A stretch of 36,891 bases of DNA from Pseudomonadota bacterium (GTDB lineage Bacteria > Pseudomonadota > Gammaproteobacteria > Burkholderiales > Methylophilaceae). Under the pieces are notes generated by a model. The model ran no database searches. It saw nothing but the letters and a program-made list of their open reading frames with translations, and was not told where the DNA came from. This document shows, one piece after another, positions 19,736 to 28,973 of the stretch. Within the stretch, counting starts at the first letter, position 1. Every line of letters starts with the position of its first letter. The stretch lies in the NCBI GenBank assembly GCA_029781535.1, contig JAKOWL010000243.1, forward strand, positions 1-36,891, given 5' to 3'. The position numbers and the translations under genes were made by a program.

Positions 19736-21031
19736 TTACTGTAAGTGCATTAATAATTGCCCCAGCATGATATAGGTTGCCGCACCGCCTATGTAACCAA
19801 TAAAGGCTAGCAGGCTGATTTTACGGAGATACCAGAAGAACTCGATTTTTTCTAAACCCATTGCCGCAACACCAGCGGCAGACCCAATGATCAGCATGGA
19901 GCCGCCTGTGCCGGCAGCATAGGCAAGAAACTCCCAGATGAATGAATCTGCAGGGAATTGTGCAATCGGGTACATGCCCATAGAGGCGGCGACAAGAGGT
20001 ACGTTATCTACGATGGCGCTAGCCATTCCAAACAAGGTCACGATGATGGCCTGGTTGCCAATAGACTTGTCCAGCCATTGAGCAAGCGCAGTCAGAATAT
20101 GTGCGTGTTCAAGCACAGCTACTGCCAATAAAATACCGATAAAGAACACCAAAGATGCCATGTCGATTCTTTGCAGAGCAGATGCCAGAGACAGGTGTTG
20201 CTTATCTTCATCATCTTTATTGCGGTGAATCAGCTCGCTAAGTAGCCAGATGACGCCCAAGGCGAACAATATGCCCATGAATGGAGGCAAGTGCGTCAAG
20301 GTTTTAAAGATAGGGACGCTGCATAGGGCGGCGATGCCGGAAAAAAATATGAAGCTCTTTTCAAACTGGTTGGTTGCGTATTTCTCTGTATGCTGCAGCG
20401 AATTATTTGGCCCAGTGATTTGCTTGCCTTTGAACATGTAGCTGACGACAAGTAATGGCAATACCATATTGACTAGCGATGGAATGAATAGTCCCTTGAT
20501 GATGGCAATTGCAGTGATTTGACCGCCAATCCAAAGCATCGTTGTCGTGACGTCTCCCAAGGGAGACCAAGCGCCGCCAGCATTGGCAGCGATGACAATG
20601 ATGCCTGCAAAGAACAATTTGTCTTCTCTTCGGCCAAGTAGTTTTCGTACAACGGAAATCATGACGATAGTTGTCGTCAGGTTGTCGAGTATTGCGCTTA
20701 AAAAGAATGTGACAAAGCTTACCAGCCATAACAGCGTTGTCATTTTTTTCGTTTTGATTTTTTCCGTGATGACGTCAAAACCGTCATGTGCGTCTATGAC
20801 TTCTACAATCGTCATCGCGCCCATCAGGAAAAAGATGATCTGGGCTGTCCCGGATATGGTTTCGTTGAGTTGTTCTTCTACATGCTCGCCTGTCAGCGCA
20901 TATATCGTCCACAACAACCCCGCACCAATTAACGCAGGTGCGCTTTTGTTGATACTGATTGGATGCTCAAAGGCAATTGCGGCATAAGAAAGCACGAAAA
21001 TGGTGATTAATAAAATGTCCATCTGTATCAC
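19736..21031 (-). CDS. nhaD: NhaD-type Na+/H+ antiporter
   Basis: HPISINKSAPALIGAGLLWTIYAL; FLMGAMTIVEVIDAHDGFDVIT; LDNLTTTIVMISVVRKLL; NAGGAWSPLGDVTTTMLW; ASAIVDNVPLVAASMGMY. Confidence 0.93.
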   Translation of the reverse strand: MIQMDILLITIFVLSYAAIAFEHPISINKSAPALIGAGLLWTIYALTGEHVEEQLNETISGTAQIIFFLMGAMTIVEVIDAHDGFDVITEKIKTKKMTTLLWLVSFVTFFLSAILDNLTTTIVMISVVRKLLGRREDKLFFAGIIVIAANAGGAWSPLGDVTTTMLWIGGQITAIAIIKGLFIPSLVNMVLPLLVVSYMFKGKQITGPNNSLQHTEKYATNQFEKSFIFFSGIAALCSVPIFKTLTHLPPFMGILFALGVIWLLSELIHRNKDDEDKQHLSLASALQRIDMASLVFFIGILLAVAVLEHAHILTALAQWLDKSIGNQAIIVTLFGMASAIVDNVPLVAASMGMYPIAQFPADSFIWEFLAYAAGTGGSMLIIGSAAGVAAMGLEKIEFFWYLRKISLLAFIGYIGGAATYIMLGQLLMHLQ

Positions 21032-21052
21032 TTTAATGTAAGAAGTTATTTA

Positions 21053-22417
21053 TTATTCAACGACAAGATCCACATCGTCAGATTTGACGCGCAGCTTGAG
21101 CCAGTTGAGTAGCCGATATTTATCATTGGAATTTAATTTGCTGCTGGTTTTCACATTCACTACAATCAGCGCATTTTCAGCTGGGCCTTCACCAGCCTTC
21201 CATGGTGTGGCATTTGATATCATCACTTCACGAATCTGTGGGTACTGGGCGTTAAGTTCCGCGGGCAGATTCGACCATTCTGCTTGTTTTGCAGCATTTT
21301 TTTGTATTTCATCCTGTAATTGTTGGATGGTTTTGTTTTTTTCTTCCAATGCGTACAAATTATTCTTGTATAACTCACTGATAATGTTGGATTTCAGGGC
21401 GGTAACGTCTATGTTCTGATCCTTTGATTGATGCACGAGTAAAGACGCCCCCACAAGGCCGTAATTTTCCAAGCGTGATTCAATATCCTTAAGCTTTCCT
21501 TGACTGAGCTGGTCGCCGATGAGCGTCACTTCAATCCGTCTATTTTCGGGATCAATGTTGCGTTCTGTAAGATGCGCCTGCTCAAAGGTCAATTCCTTGC
21601 TAATAAATTCTTTGGCTTTTAAATTGAAGACCTCTACTTTTACCAGCTTGACTGCGAGATAAATGCTGGGGAGCATCGTTAATACCACTATCGTTGTCAG
21701 CGCGCGCCTGACACGAATTTCGGTTTTTTCATCGACAAACTTTTTGTGCGATGGGTTAAGCACCCAGATAATCAGGATGGCTGCAAACGCGATAAATACA
21801 CAGTTGATGGAATACAGATAGAAGGCGCCAAAAAAGAATTCCCAATTACCGTTGGCTAAGCCATAGCTTGCGGTACACAAAGGCGGCATGAGGGCCGTGG
21901 CAATGGCGACGCCAGGAATGATATTGGTCTTTTCGCTACGTGTAGCGCCAATAATGCCGGCAAGGCCGCCAAACAAAGCAATCAGCACATCCCAGATTGT
22001 GGGAGATGTTCTTGCGAGCAGTTCAGATTGTGCATCAGAGAGTGGTGTCAGCAAAAAATAAAGTGTCGACACCATTAAGCTAATCAAAGTCGCAATGCCT
22101 AGGTTGCGGAGGGATTTTCTAATGAGTTCTGAATCATAAATGCCAACGCCGTAACCGATTCCCATAATAGGCCCCATCAATGGCGAGATGAGCATTGCGC
22201 CGATGATGGTTGCTGTAGAGTTAACATTCAACCCCACGGAGGCGACCATGATGGCAAACATCAGCACCCATAAATTAGTGCCCCTGAGCTCCACGCCAGA
22301 GCGGATGCTAGCATCAATTTGTTCGTCATCCGCTTTATCTTCAGTCAGGCTGAAGCGATGCCGTATTGTCTTTGCAAGTAAACGAAAGACAGATTTGGAT
22401 ATGTTATCGGTTGTCAT
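21053..22417 (-). CDS. DUF389 family membrane protein
   Basis: GTNLWVLMFAIMVASVGLNVNSTATIIGAMLISPLMGPIMGIGYGVGIYD is the DUF389/TIGR00341 signature; start MTTDN at 22417 preferred. Confidence 0.9.
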   Translation of the reverse strand: MTTDNISKSVFRLLAKTIRHRFSLTEDKADDEQIDASIRSGVELRGTNLWVLMFAIMVASVGLNVNSTATIIGAMLISPLMGPIMGIGYGVGIYDSELIRKSLRNLGIATLISLMVSTLYFLLTPLSDAQSELLARTSPTIWDVLIALFGGLAGIIGATRSEKTNIIPGVAIATALMPPLCTASYGLANGNWEFFFGAFYLYSINCVFIAFAAILIIWVLNPSHKKFVDEKTEIRVRRALTTIVVLTMLPSIYLAVKLVKVEVFNLKAKEFISKELTFEQAHLTERNIDPENRRIEVTLIGDQLSQGKLKDIESRLENYGLVGASLLVHQSKDQNIDVTALKSNIISELYKNNLYALEEKNKTIQQLQDEIQKNAAKQAEWSNLPAELNAQYPQIREVMISNATPWKAGEGPAENALIVVNVKTSSKLNSNDKYRLLNWLKLRVKSDDVDLVVE

Positions 22418-22421
22418 GGTG

Positions 22422-22649
22422 TTAGAGCTTTCTGATGTAAAGCACATGATGAGATTGTGTTTTTACGGATTCAATGATCTCATAAGGATTGTTCGACACT
22501 AGAGTTGCGATGTTTCTGACTGCGGATTCCTTGCTGACTGTCACTTTGATAGTGTCACCGGTATTGGCTAGATCTAATAACTCCTTGGTGCGAATCATCG
22601 GGATGGGGCTTTCTTCACCTGATAAATCTAACTGAGCAAAATATTTCAT
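22422..22649 (-). CDS. TusA/SirA-like protein with Ser in place of the catalytic Cys
   Basis: MKYFAQLDLSGEESPIPMIRTKELLDLANTGDTIKVTVSKESAVRNIATLV matches the TusA pattern LDLxGxxCPxPxxxxR but has SPIP; SD AGGAGA 6 nt from ATG. Confidence 0.75.
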   Translation of the reverse strand: MKYFAQLDLSGEESPIPMIRTKELLDLANTGDTIKVTVSKESAVRNIATLVSNNPYEIIESVKTQSHHVLYIRKL

Positions 22650-22697
22650 GTGCTGTCTCCTGTTGTTAACGCCCTTAGAGGTGGAAAGCGGAAAAAA

Positions 22698-23222
22698 TCA
22701 ATCTGAAGGGGTTGTTTCGCTAATGCTGCGTATTAGCTTGAATAATTCCCGACTGCTTTTCGGGGCGCTGTTTGCAGCAATTTCTTTTTGACTGTTACGT
22801 ATCAAGCTCCTGAGTTGCTGACTGTCTGCATGGGGATATGCCACCATGAAGTCCGATAAGGCTTCGGGCGAACTCAATAAGCGTTCGCGCCAGCGCTCCA
22901 GTGCATGGAAGCGCGCATTTTCTTCGTTATGCTTGCCTTCCCAGCGCGCGAGCTGATCGACGATGGGAGCTACATCGACATCACGCATCAGCCTGCCGAT
23001 ATACTGCATCTGACGGCGAATCGCGCCGTTCGCGGTAATGCGTTTGGCTTCAGCTATCGCTTCCACCAAAGCCTCTGGCAGGTCGAGTTTTGCCAGTTTC
23101 TCCTTGGGCAGATCCACCAGTTTCTTGCCGATGGCTTGCTGTGATTCAGCCTCACGTTTGAGCTGGCTTCTGCTTGGGCCATCGTAGATAGGGGATTTAG
23201 AATTTTTGTCGGATGTTTGCAT
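22698..23222 (-). CDS. darP: Ribosome biogenesis protein DarP (YjgA, DUF615)
   Basis: SRSQLKREAESQQAIGKKLVDLPKEKLAKLDLPEALVEAIAEAKRITANGAIRRQMQYIGRLMR; divergent to pmbA as in many proteobacteria. Confidence 0.95.
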   Translation of the reverse strand: MQTSDKNSKSPIYDGPSRSQLKREAESQQAIGKKLVDLPKEKLAKLDLPEALVEAIAEAKRITANGAIRRQMQYIGRLMRDVDVAPIVDQLARWEGKHNEENARFHALERWRERLLSSPEALSDFMVAYPHADSQQLRSLIRNSQKEIAANSAPKSSRELFKLIRSISETTPSD

Positions 23223-23277
23223 GCGTTTTCCTATGACGCAGGTATGATAGCAGTTTTGAGTTTAAGCATAAATCAGA

Positions 23278-24600
23278 ATGGAACTGGAAGCCTTAAAACA
23301 ATTGACGCAAGATGTGCTGAAGATGGCCAGACAAAAGGGTGCCAGCAGTGCAGAAACCGAGGTGAGCTACGGTACAGGCCAAAGTGTCTCGGTGCGTATG
23401 GGGGAGTTGGAGAATATCGAATACAACCGCGATAAAGGTGTGTCTGTCACTGTATATTTCGGCCAGCGTAAGGGGTTTGCCAGCAGTTCTGACCTTAGTC
23501 CGCAAGCATTGCAGGATACTGTGGAAGCTGCGTGCAATATCGCGCAATACACAGCAGAGGATCAGTACTGCGGGCTAGCAGATCCAGCCTTGTTGGCGAA
23601 GGAAATCCCCGATCTTGATTTGTACCATCCTTGGAATATCAACGTGGATGAGGCGGCAGAGCTGGCCAAGCGCTGCGAAGCTGCAGCCATGCAGGTGGAT
23701 GAACGGATTACCAATTCTGAAGGTGCCAGTGTTTATAGTAGCGATGGTGTATTTGCCTATGCCAACACGCACGGTTTTGTCGGGGGCTATTCGAGTACGC
23801 GGCATAGTATCAGCGCATCGGTGATAGCAGAATCTGGCGACATGATGCAGCGTGACTACTGGTACAGCAACGCGCGGGATGCCATGGATATGGAATCTCC
23901 AGAAGCTGTTGGCAGACGCGCAGGCGAACGTACCGCCAGACGCTTGGATGTCCGCTCTATCAAGACAGGCCAATACCCAGTACTGTTCGAGGCACCGTTG
24001 GCGTCCGGGCTGATTGGTACACTCATTAGTGCGATTTCTGGTGGTAACCTGTATCGGAAATCCAGTTTTTTGTTAGATAGCCTCGGTAAGCAAATCGCAT
24101 CTAGTATGCTGAATATTCAGGAGTTAGCATACTTAAAGAAAGGGGCGGCCAGCAGCGCGTTCGATAACGAAGGTGTCAGGACGCAGGACAGAGCTTTGGT
24201 GGAAAATGGCGTCTTGCAAGGATATCTGCTGTCCAGCTATTCTGGACGAAAACTAGGGCTGCAAAGTACCGGTAATGCAGGCGGCGCGCATAATTTGCTG
24301 GTAGCAAGTACGGGCGAGGATTTTAATGGGCTGCTGAAGCAACTGGGTACCGGCTTGCTGGTGACCGAGGTGTTAGGGCACGGTCTGAACATGGTGACCG
24401 GCGATTATTCGCGCGGTGCTGCCGGTTTTTGGGTACAGAACGGGCAGATCATGCATGCGGTCGAGGAAATTACCATTGCCAGCAATATGCGAGATTTGCT
24501 GAAGCAGATCGTCGCAATCGGGTCGGACGTGGTTCCTAATGTGGCACGGCAGACGGGCTCGATATTGATAGAAAATATGACGGTTGCAGCTGGACAATAA
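23278..24600 (+). CDS. pmbA: Metalloprotease PmbA/TldE
   Basis: KGASSAETEVSYGTGQSVSVRMGELENIEYNRDKGVSVTVYFGQRKG; GTGLLVTEVLGHGLNMVTGDYSRGAAGFWVQNG. Confidence 0.97.
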   Translation: MELEALKQLTQDVLKMARQKGASSAETEVSYGTGQSVSVRMGELENIEYNRDKGVSVTVYFGQRKGFASSSDLSPQALQDTVEAACNIAQYTAEDQYCGLADPALLAKEIPDLDLYHPWNINVDEAAELAKRCEAAAMQVDERITNSEGASVYSSDGVFAYANTHGFVGGYSSTRHSISASVIAESGDMMQRDYWYSNARDAMDMESPEAVGRRAGERTARRLDVRSIKTGQYPVLFEAPLASGLIGTLISAISGGNLYRKSSFLLDSLGKQIASSMLNIQELAYLKKGAASSAFDNEGVRTQDRALVENGVLQGYLLSSYSGRKLGLQSTGNAGGAHNLLVASTGEDFNGLLKQLGTGLLVTEVLGHGLNMVTGDYSRGAAGFWVQNGQIMHAVEEITIASNMRDLLKQIVAIGSDVVPNVARQTGSILIENMTVAAGQ

Positions 24601-24601
24601 A

Positions 24602-24622
24602 AAAGCCCCGTTTCGGGGCTTT
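24602..24622. terminator. Bidirectional intrinsic terminator between convergent pmbA and mlaA
   Basis: AAGCCCCG-TTT-CGGGGCTT hairpin flanked by A/T tracts. Confidence 0.85.
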
Positions 24623-24653
24623 CTTATTTGGGCTAGCGAGCTAGCGTCCTGAA

Positions 24654-25430
24654 TTACTTGGTTTGTTCAGCCGGTTTTGCTTCTTCCGCCGGCTTATCTT
24701 CATCTGCTGGTTCAAAACCATCGTCAATCGATTTTCCATCAACTACGCCATCTGCTACTTGATTTGCACGGCGTTGCAGATAGGCATCGCGCATGAAGGC
24801 ATATGGATCCAGTGCAGCATTGTCAATAAAGTCTTTGGCATCCAGCAACTCGGTGCGTCTATCCAGGAACTGTCCTGCACGCAACTGATTGTGCAGACGA
24901 ATCCTGCCCATGTTGTGCTGGTAGGCAATCGGGTCGGTAGTCGCTGTATCGAAGACCAAGCCTGTTGTGTCGCGTACTGTACTTGGGCCCAAGAAGGGTA
25001 ATACCAGGTAAGCACCATTGCCAACCCCCCAATATCCTAACGTCTGGCCAAAATCTTCTTTGTGTACAGGGATATTGTCCATGCCAGCCACATCAATAAA
25101 GCCGGCAATCCCAAACGTCGTGTTAATGACGAAACGACCTGCTTCAGAGAACGCATTGGCAAACTTGAATTGAAGCAAGTTATTCAATACCGATGTGATG
25201 GAGTATAGGTTGTTGAAGAAGTTATTGAAACCTTTACGGACAGGGGTAGGGGCTACATTTTTGTAGGCGGTTGCTACAGGCTTGAAAAAAGCGCGGTCAG
25301 TCACGTCATTGAACTTGTAAATGCCACGATTCATGCCCTCCAGCGGGTCACGGTTCGTAGCAGTCGCGCAACCGGTCACCAGCACTGCGATAGCAACAAT
25401 CACTAATAGTCTCAATTTTGTGTACATCAT
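24654..25430 (-). CDS. mlaA: MlaA (VacJ) outer-membrane lipoprotein
   Basis: Lipobox VLVTGCA; RDPLEGMNRGIYKFNDVTDRAFFKPVATAYKNVAPTPVRKGFNNFFNNL; DFGQTLGYWGVGNGAYLVLPFLGPSTVRD. Confidence 0.96.
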   Translation of the reverse strand: MMYTKLRLLVIVAIAVLVTGCATATNRDPLEGMNRGIYKFNDVTDRAFFKPVATAYKNVAPTPVRKGFNNFFNNLYSITSVLNNLLQFKFANAFSEAGRFVINTTFGIAGFIDVAGMDNIPVHKEDFGQTLGYWGVGNGAYLVLPFLGPSTVRDTTGLVFDTATTDPIAYQHNMGRIRLHNQLRAGQFLDRRTELLDAKDFIDNAALDPYAFMRDAYLQRRANQVADGVVDGKSIDDGFEPADEDKPAEEAKPAEQTK

Positions 25431-25457
25431 TTGCTTATTTAGTATCCCCTGTGTTTT

Positions 25458-25482
25458 CGCATTATGGCTGAGGCATAATGCG
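25458..25482. repeat. Perfect inverted repeat upstream of mlaA
   Basis: CGCATTATG-GCTGAGG-CATAATGCG (9-bp arms). Confidence 0.7.
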
Positions 25483-25504
25483 ATGTCTATACCTCTTATG
25501 CTGT

Positions 25505-25550
25505 AGGTGCCTGTTTAATTGAAAATTTTGTTGATATACGACAGGCACCT
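25505..25550. repeat. Perfect inverted repeat with 26-nt AT-rich spacer
   Basis: AGGTGCCTGT (25505-25514) and ACAGGCACCT (25541-25550). Confidence 0.75.
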
Positions 25551-25631
25551 TGAGGTTAGCGATCTCAAGTGTTCGAGAAAACTAAGCAAACTCTATGCCT
25601 CTATTGGATATCTTCTCTGTTATTCTCGTAA

Positions 25632-27068
25632 CTAATTGATTTTTTTGTATAAATTTAATGCCATGGCGTGTTGTATCGTATGATCTACGATAGGTGAAAA
25701 ATAATCCTTTTCGACAGAAAAGCCAATTTTCCTTTGTCTTTGTGACGGAATTTGCCACGGCGCGTGGATTTCCGCGTCATTGAGCAAGGCTAGTTCTGGC
25801 ACGTATTTGCGGATGAATTTACCGTGGGAGTCAAACTTCTTGCTTTGTGCAATCGGGTTGAAGATGCGGAAATAAGGCTGCGCGTCGCATCCTGTGCTGG
25901 CCGCCCATTGCCAGCCGCCATTGTTGGCACTCAGGTCGAAATCGATCAATTTTTCTGCAAAGTAACGCTCGCCCCAATGCCAGTCCACGAGTAGGTCCTT
26001 GATTAAAAAACTGGCGGTGACCATGCGCAGGCGATTATGCATCCAGCCGGTCTGGTTCAGCTGGCGCATTGCAGCATCCACAAGCGGATAGCCGGTTCTG
26101 CCTTCACACCAGGCCTGAAACAGAGTGACATCATTGGGGAAGGGGATGTGTGCATATTCGGGTTTGAAAGCATGGCCTTCAGCTACCTGCGGGTGGTGAT
26201 ACAGGATCTGGAAATAGAAATCACGCCAGATGAGTTCATTCAGCCATGCCTGGGAGCCAGTATCCACTCGGCTTGCAGCCTGCCGTGCCAGATGCCGGAT
26301 TGAGACTGTGCCGAAGCGAAGATGTGCCGACAGGTATGAAACTCCTTTGACGGCAGGAAAATCGCGCGCATCTTTGTATCGGGACATGCGTTCTTCAAAG
26401 TTTTCGAATAAGGTTTTGCCGCCTGACATGCCGGTAGGTAGCTGCAGCGCCTGGAGGTTTGTGCGCTGGAAGCCTAGTTCTTCCAACGGTATCAATTGGG
26501 TCGGAGGGATTTTTGCGAGGTGTTCAATGTAATGGTCCACGTGGTAGGGCTTGAGATAAAATCCTTCCAGATCCTCGGCAAGCTTCTTTAAATGCGCATT
26601 CTTGTAGGGCGTGAATACGGTGTAAGATTTTCCAGCCTGACTTAATATCTCGTCTTTTTCAAAAATCACCTGATCCTTGAAGTCGTGGAAAGCTATTCCA
26701 CCCGAGCTGAGCGTTGCAGCCACTTGTGTATCACGTTCGATTGCGGCAGGTTCATAATCGCGATTGGTGAATACGGCTTGCACACCAAGCTGTTTTGCCA
26801 GAGCGGGAATCAGTGCTGATACCTTGCCGTATAGCACAGTCAGGTCGCTCCCTTTGGCCTGCAGTGCAGACTTTAATTCGCGTACGCTTTCCCAGATGAA
26901 CTCCACCCTGCGATCAGCTTTGTCAGTCAGTTTGTCGAGGATATCGGTGTCGAAGACGAAGGCGCAGTAAACGGCATGGGACGATTTGAGTGCATGGTAT
27001 AACGCTGCATGGTCGAAATCGCGCAAATCGCGGCGAAACCAAACCAGGGATTTAAGATAGGCGCTCAT
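25632..27068 (-). CDS. phrB: Deoxyribodipyrimidine photolyase
   Basis: LVWFRRDLRDFDHAALYHAL; ELIWRDFYFQILYHHP; WMHNRLRMVTASFLIKDLLVDWHWGERYFAEKLIDFDLSANNGGWQWAASTGCDAQPYFRIFNP. Confidence 0.97.
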   Translation of the reverse strand: MSAYLKSLVWFRRDLRDFDHAALYHALKSSHAVYCAFVFDTDILDKLTDKADRRVEFIWESVRELKSALQAKGSDLTVLYGKVSALIPALAKQLGVQAVFTNRDYEPAAIERDTQVAATLSSGGIAFHDFKDQVIFEKDEILSQAGKSYTVFTPYKNAHLKKLAEDLEGFYLKPYHVDHYIEHLAKIPPTQLIPLEELGFQRTNLQALQLPTGMSGGKTLFENFEERMSRYKDARDFPAVKGVSYLSAHLRFGTVSIRHLARQAASRVDTGSQAWLNELIWRDFYFQILYHHPQVAEGHAFKPEYAHIPFPNDVTLFQAWCEGRTGYPLVDAAMRQLNQTGWMHNRLRMVTASFLIKDLLVDWHWGERYFAEKLIDFDLSANNGGWQWAASTGCDAQPYFRIFNPIAQSKKFDSHGKFIRKYVPELALLNDAEIHAPWQIPSQRQRKIGFSVEKDYFSPIVDHTIQHAMALNLYKKIN

Positions 27069-27103
27069 GGATTTTTAGGAGCGCGATAATGTGATTAAGT
27101 TCG

Positions 27104-27367
27104 TTATTTAAAGGCGGATAAAGCGCTTTCCGTTAAAGTGGGCGGTTTTTGTTTGTCCCTGAATTTGGCATAGTCGAGCAGGTCCTTCAGTTGCATGGCC
27201 ATCAGCATGGTTTCCTCATCACCCTCAGCGAATATTTTTGCACAAATCTCTGCACGATATGCAGCGTCATCACCCAGCCTTCTACTGTCGATGTGCCCTA
27301 CAAATCTGCGCGCTCTTACAGAAAAGCGTCCCAGCAATAATAATCCATCTTTGGTCATGTGTTGCAT
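27104..27367 (-). CDS. Small hypothetical protein (87 aa)
   Basis: ORF in the gap between phrB and rlmH; no recognised domain. Confidence 0.5.
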   Translation of the reverse strand: MQHMTKDGLLLLGRFSVRARRFVGHIDSRRLGDDAAYRAEICAKIFAEGDEETMLMAMQLKDLLDYAKFRDKQKPPTLTESALSAFK

Positions 27368-27582
27368 ATTTGCTATCAGTTCTGGTTTTGTTGAAACAAT
27401 TTGCCAATTTCCCTTGTGACATGCATGCTAGATGCATATTGCATGCCATGCCTTGGTGACTGGTTTACGGTCAGAAAATGCGGTTTTTGAGCTGTTTTAA
27501 GCTGTTTTGGAAGGAAATTCGCTTTGATTGGGCAAAACAGCCAGTGCCAAATCGACAGTGGTGGCGGGAAATCGACATCCGC

Positions 27583-28047
27583 CTATTCGCGGTGATAAGG
27601 ATGGCCTTGATTGACGGTGTGGGCGCGATAAAGCTGTTCGCATAGCAAAACGCGCACGAATGCATGCGGTAGTGTCAGCCTGGATAGGCTCCAGAGCCAG
27701 TCTGCATGCTGTTTCAGGCTGGGGTGCAAACCATCTGCGCCGCCGACGAGGATGCTGACGTCCTTGCCTAGGCCTTGCCAGGATTTGAGCTTTTCCGCTA
27801 ACAGCAGTGTGGTCACTTCCTGGCCGCGTTCATCGCATGCCACTAGGAAGTCCTTGCCTGCGGCTTCCAGAATGCGTTTGGCCTCAGCCTCCTGCACGGC
27901 TTCGCTTTTGATGTCGCTGCGTTTGTCCGGCTTGATCTCGATGATGTCGATCTGCAGCTCGCGGGGCATGCGTTTGGTGTATTCTGCGCAGGCATCGGTG
28001 ACCCAGCCGGGCATCTTGCGCCCGACGGAGATGATGCGCAGTTTCAT
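27583..28047 (-). CDS. rlmH: 23S rRNA pseudouridine-1915 N3-methyltransferase
   Basis: MKLRIISVGRKMPGWVTDACAEYTKRMPRELQIDIIEIKP...ILVGGADGLHPSLKQHADWLWSLSRLTLPHAFVRVLLCEQLYRAHTVNQGHPYHRE. Confidence 0.98.
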   Translation of the reverse strand: MKLRIISVGRKMPGWVTDACAEYTKRMPRELQIDIIEIKPDKRSDIKSEAVQEAEAKRILEAAGKDFLVACDERGQEVTTLLLAEKLKSWQGLGKDVSILVGGADGLHPSLKQHADWLWSLSRLTLPHAFVRVLLCEQLYRAHTVNQGHPYHRE

Positions 28048-28059
28048 GTGGGAGAGTGG

Positions 28060-28416
28060 CTAGGCTGCTTTGGAGCTGGTTCTGCGGGTTTCGCCTTCAG
28101 TCCAGAGCTGTTCCAGGTTGTAATAGGCGCGTGTGGCGGGAAGCATGATGTGCACGATGACATCACCTAGGTCGACCAGCACCCATTCGCCGTCCTTTTC
28201 GCCTTCGATGCCACGTGGTTCGACACCTTTTTCTTTCAGCTTTTCGTATACGTTATCTGCGAGCGCCTTGGTCTGGCGGTTGGAGTTGCCGCTGCATACG
28301 ACCATATAGCTGGTCAGGCTGGTCATGTTCTGTACATCTAGCACAGAGATGTCAAACCCTTTGATGTCTTCCAGTGCGGCGACGACCGCGTCTTTGATTT
28401 GTTCAGGGGTCAACAT
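28060..28416 (-). CDS. rsfS: Ribosomal silencing factor RsfS
   Basis: ALEDIKGFDISVLDVQNMTSLTSYMVVCSGNSNRQTKALADNVYEKLKEKGVEPRGIEGEKDGEWVLVDLGDVIVHIM. Confidence 0.97.
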   Translation of the reverse strand: MLTPEQIKDAVVAALEDIKGFDISVLDVQNMTSLTSYMVVCSGNSNRQTKALADNVYEKLKEKGVEPRGIEGEKDGEWVLVDLGDVIVHIMLPATRAYYNLEQLWTEGETRRTSSKAA

Positions 28417-28796
28417 CAGGCGGCCTGCACGGGGATTTCGCGTTTCGAGTGCGAGATACGGTTCTTCGCATCGACATAGACCAGTTGCGGCGCGTACTTT
28501 TCTAGCTCCAGTTCGGAGTAATTGGCGTAGCTGGCGATGATAATGATGTCTTTGGGATCCGCCTTGTGGGCGGCAGCACCGTTCACGGAGATGATGCCGG
28601 AGTTGCGCTCGGCACGGATCGCATAGGTGCTGAAGCGCTCGCCGTTGGTCACGTTGTAGATGCTGATCTGCTCGTATTCACGAATATTGGCGGCTTCCAG
28701 CAAAGCGTCATCGATGGCACAACTGCCTTCGTAATGCAGCTCGCTATGTGTCACATGGACACGATGGAGCTTGGATTTGAGCATGGTTCTTTGCAT
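28416..28796 (-). CDS. panD: Aspartate 1-decarboxylase
   Basis: [34 protein letters not shown] includes the GSC self-cleavage site; likely true start 4 codons in. Confidence 0.97.
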   Translation of the reverse strand: MQRTMLKSKLHRVHVTHSELHYEGSCAIDDALLEAANIREYEQISIYNVTNGERFSTYAIRAERNSGIISVNGAAAHKADPKDIIIIASYANYSELELEKYAPQLVYVDAKNRISHSKREIPVQAA

Positions 28797-28903
28797 TAAA
28801 AATTGCCGATTCGTTAAAAGGGATACAATTATAAAGTTATCAACAGCTTAGCGCAAAAAATAATTTGTATCAAAGTGTTTTTCATTGCAGGGATGAATGG
28901 CCT

Positions 28904-28933
28904 AAAAAGCCCGTCCAGATTGGCTTTCAGGCC
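28904..28933 (-). terminator. Hairpin downstream of panC
   Basis: AAAGCC/GGCTTT stem nested in GGCCT/AGGCC; minus strand reads GGGCTTTTTAGG after the inner stem. Confidence 0.4.
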
Positions 28934-28973
28934 GATTTGGCAAGCAATGAACGTACGCACGCACGTAAGCCGG

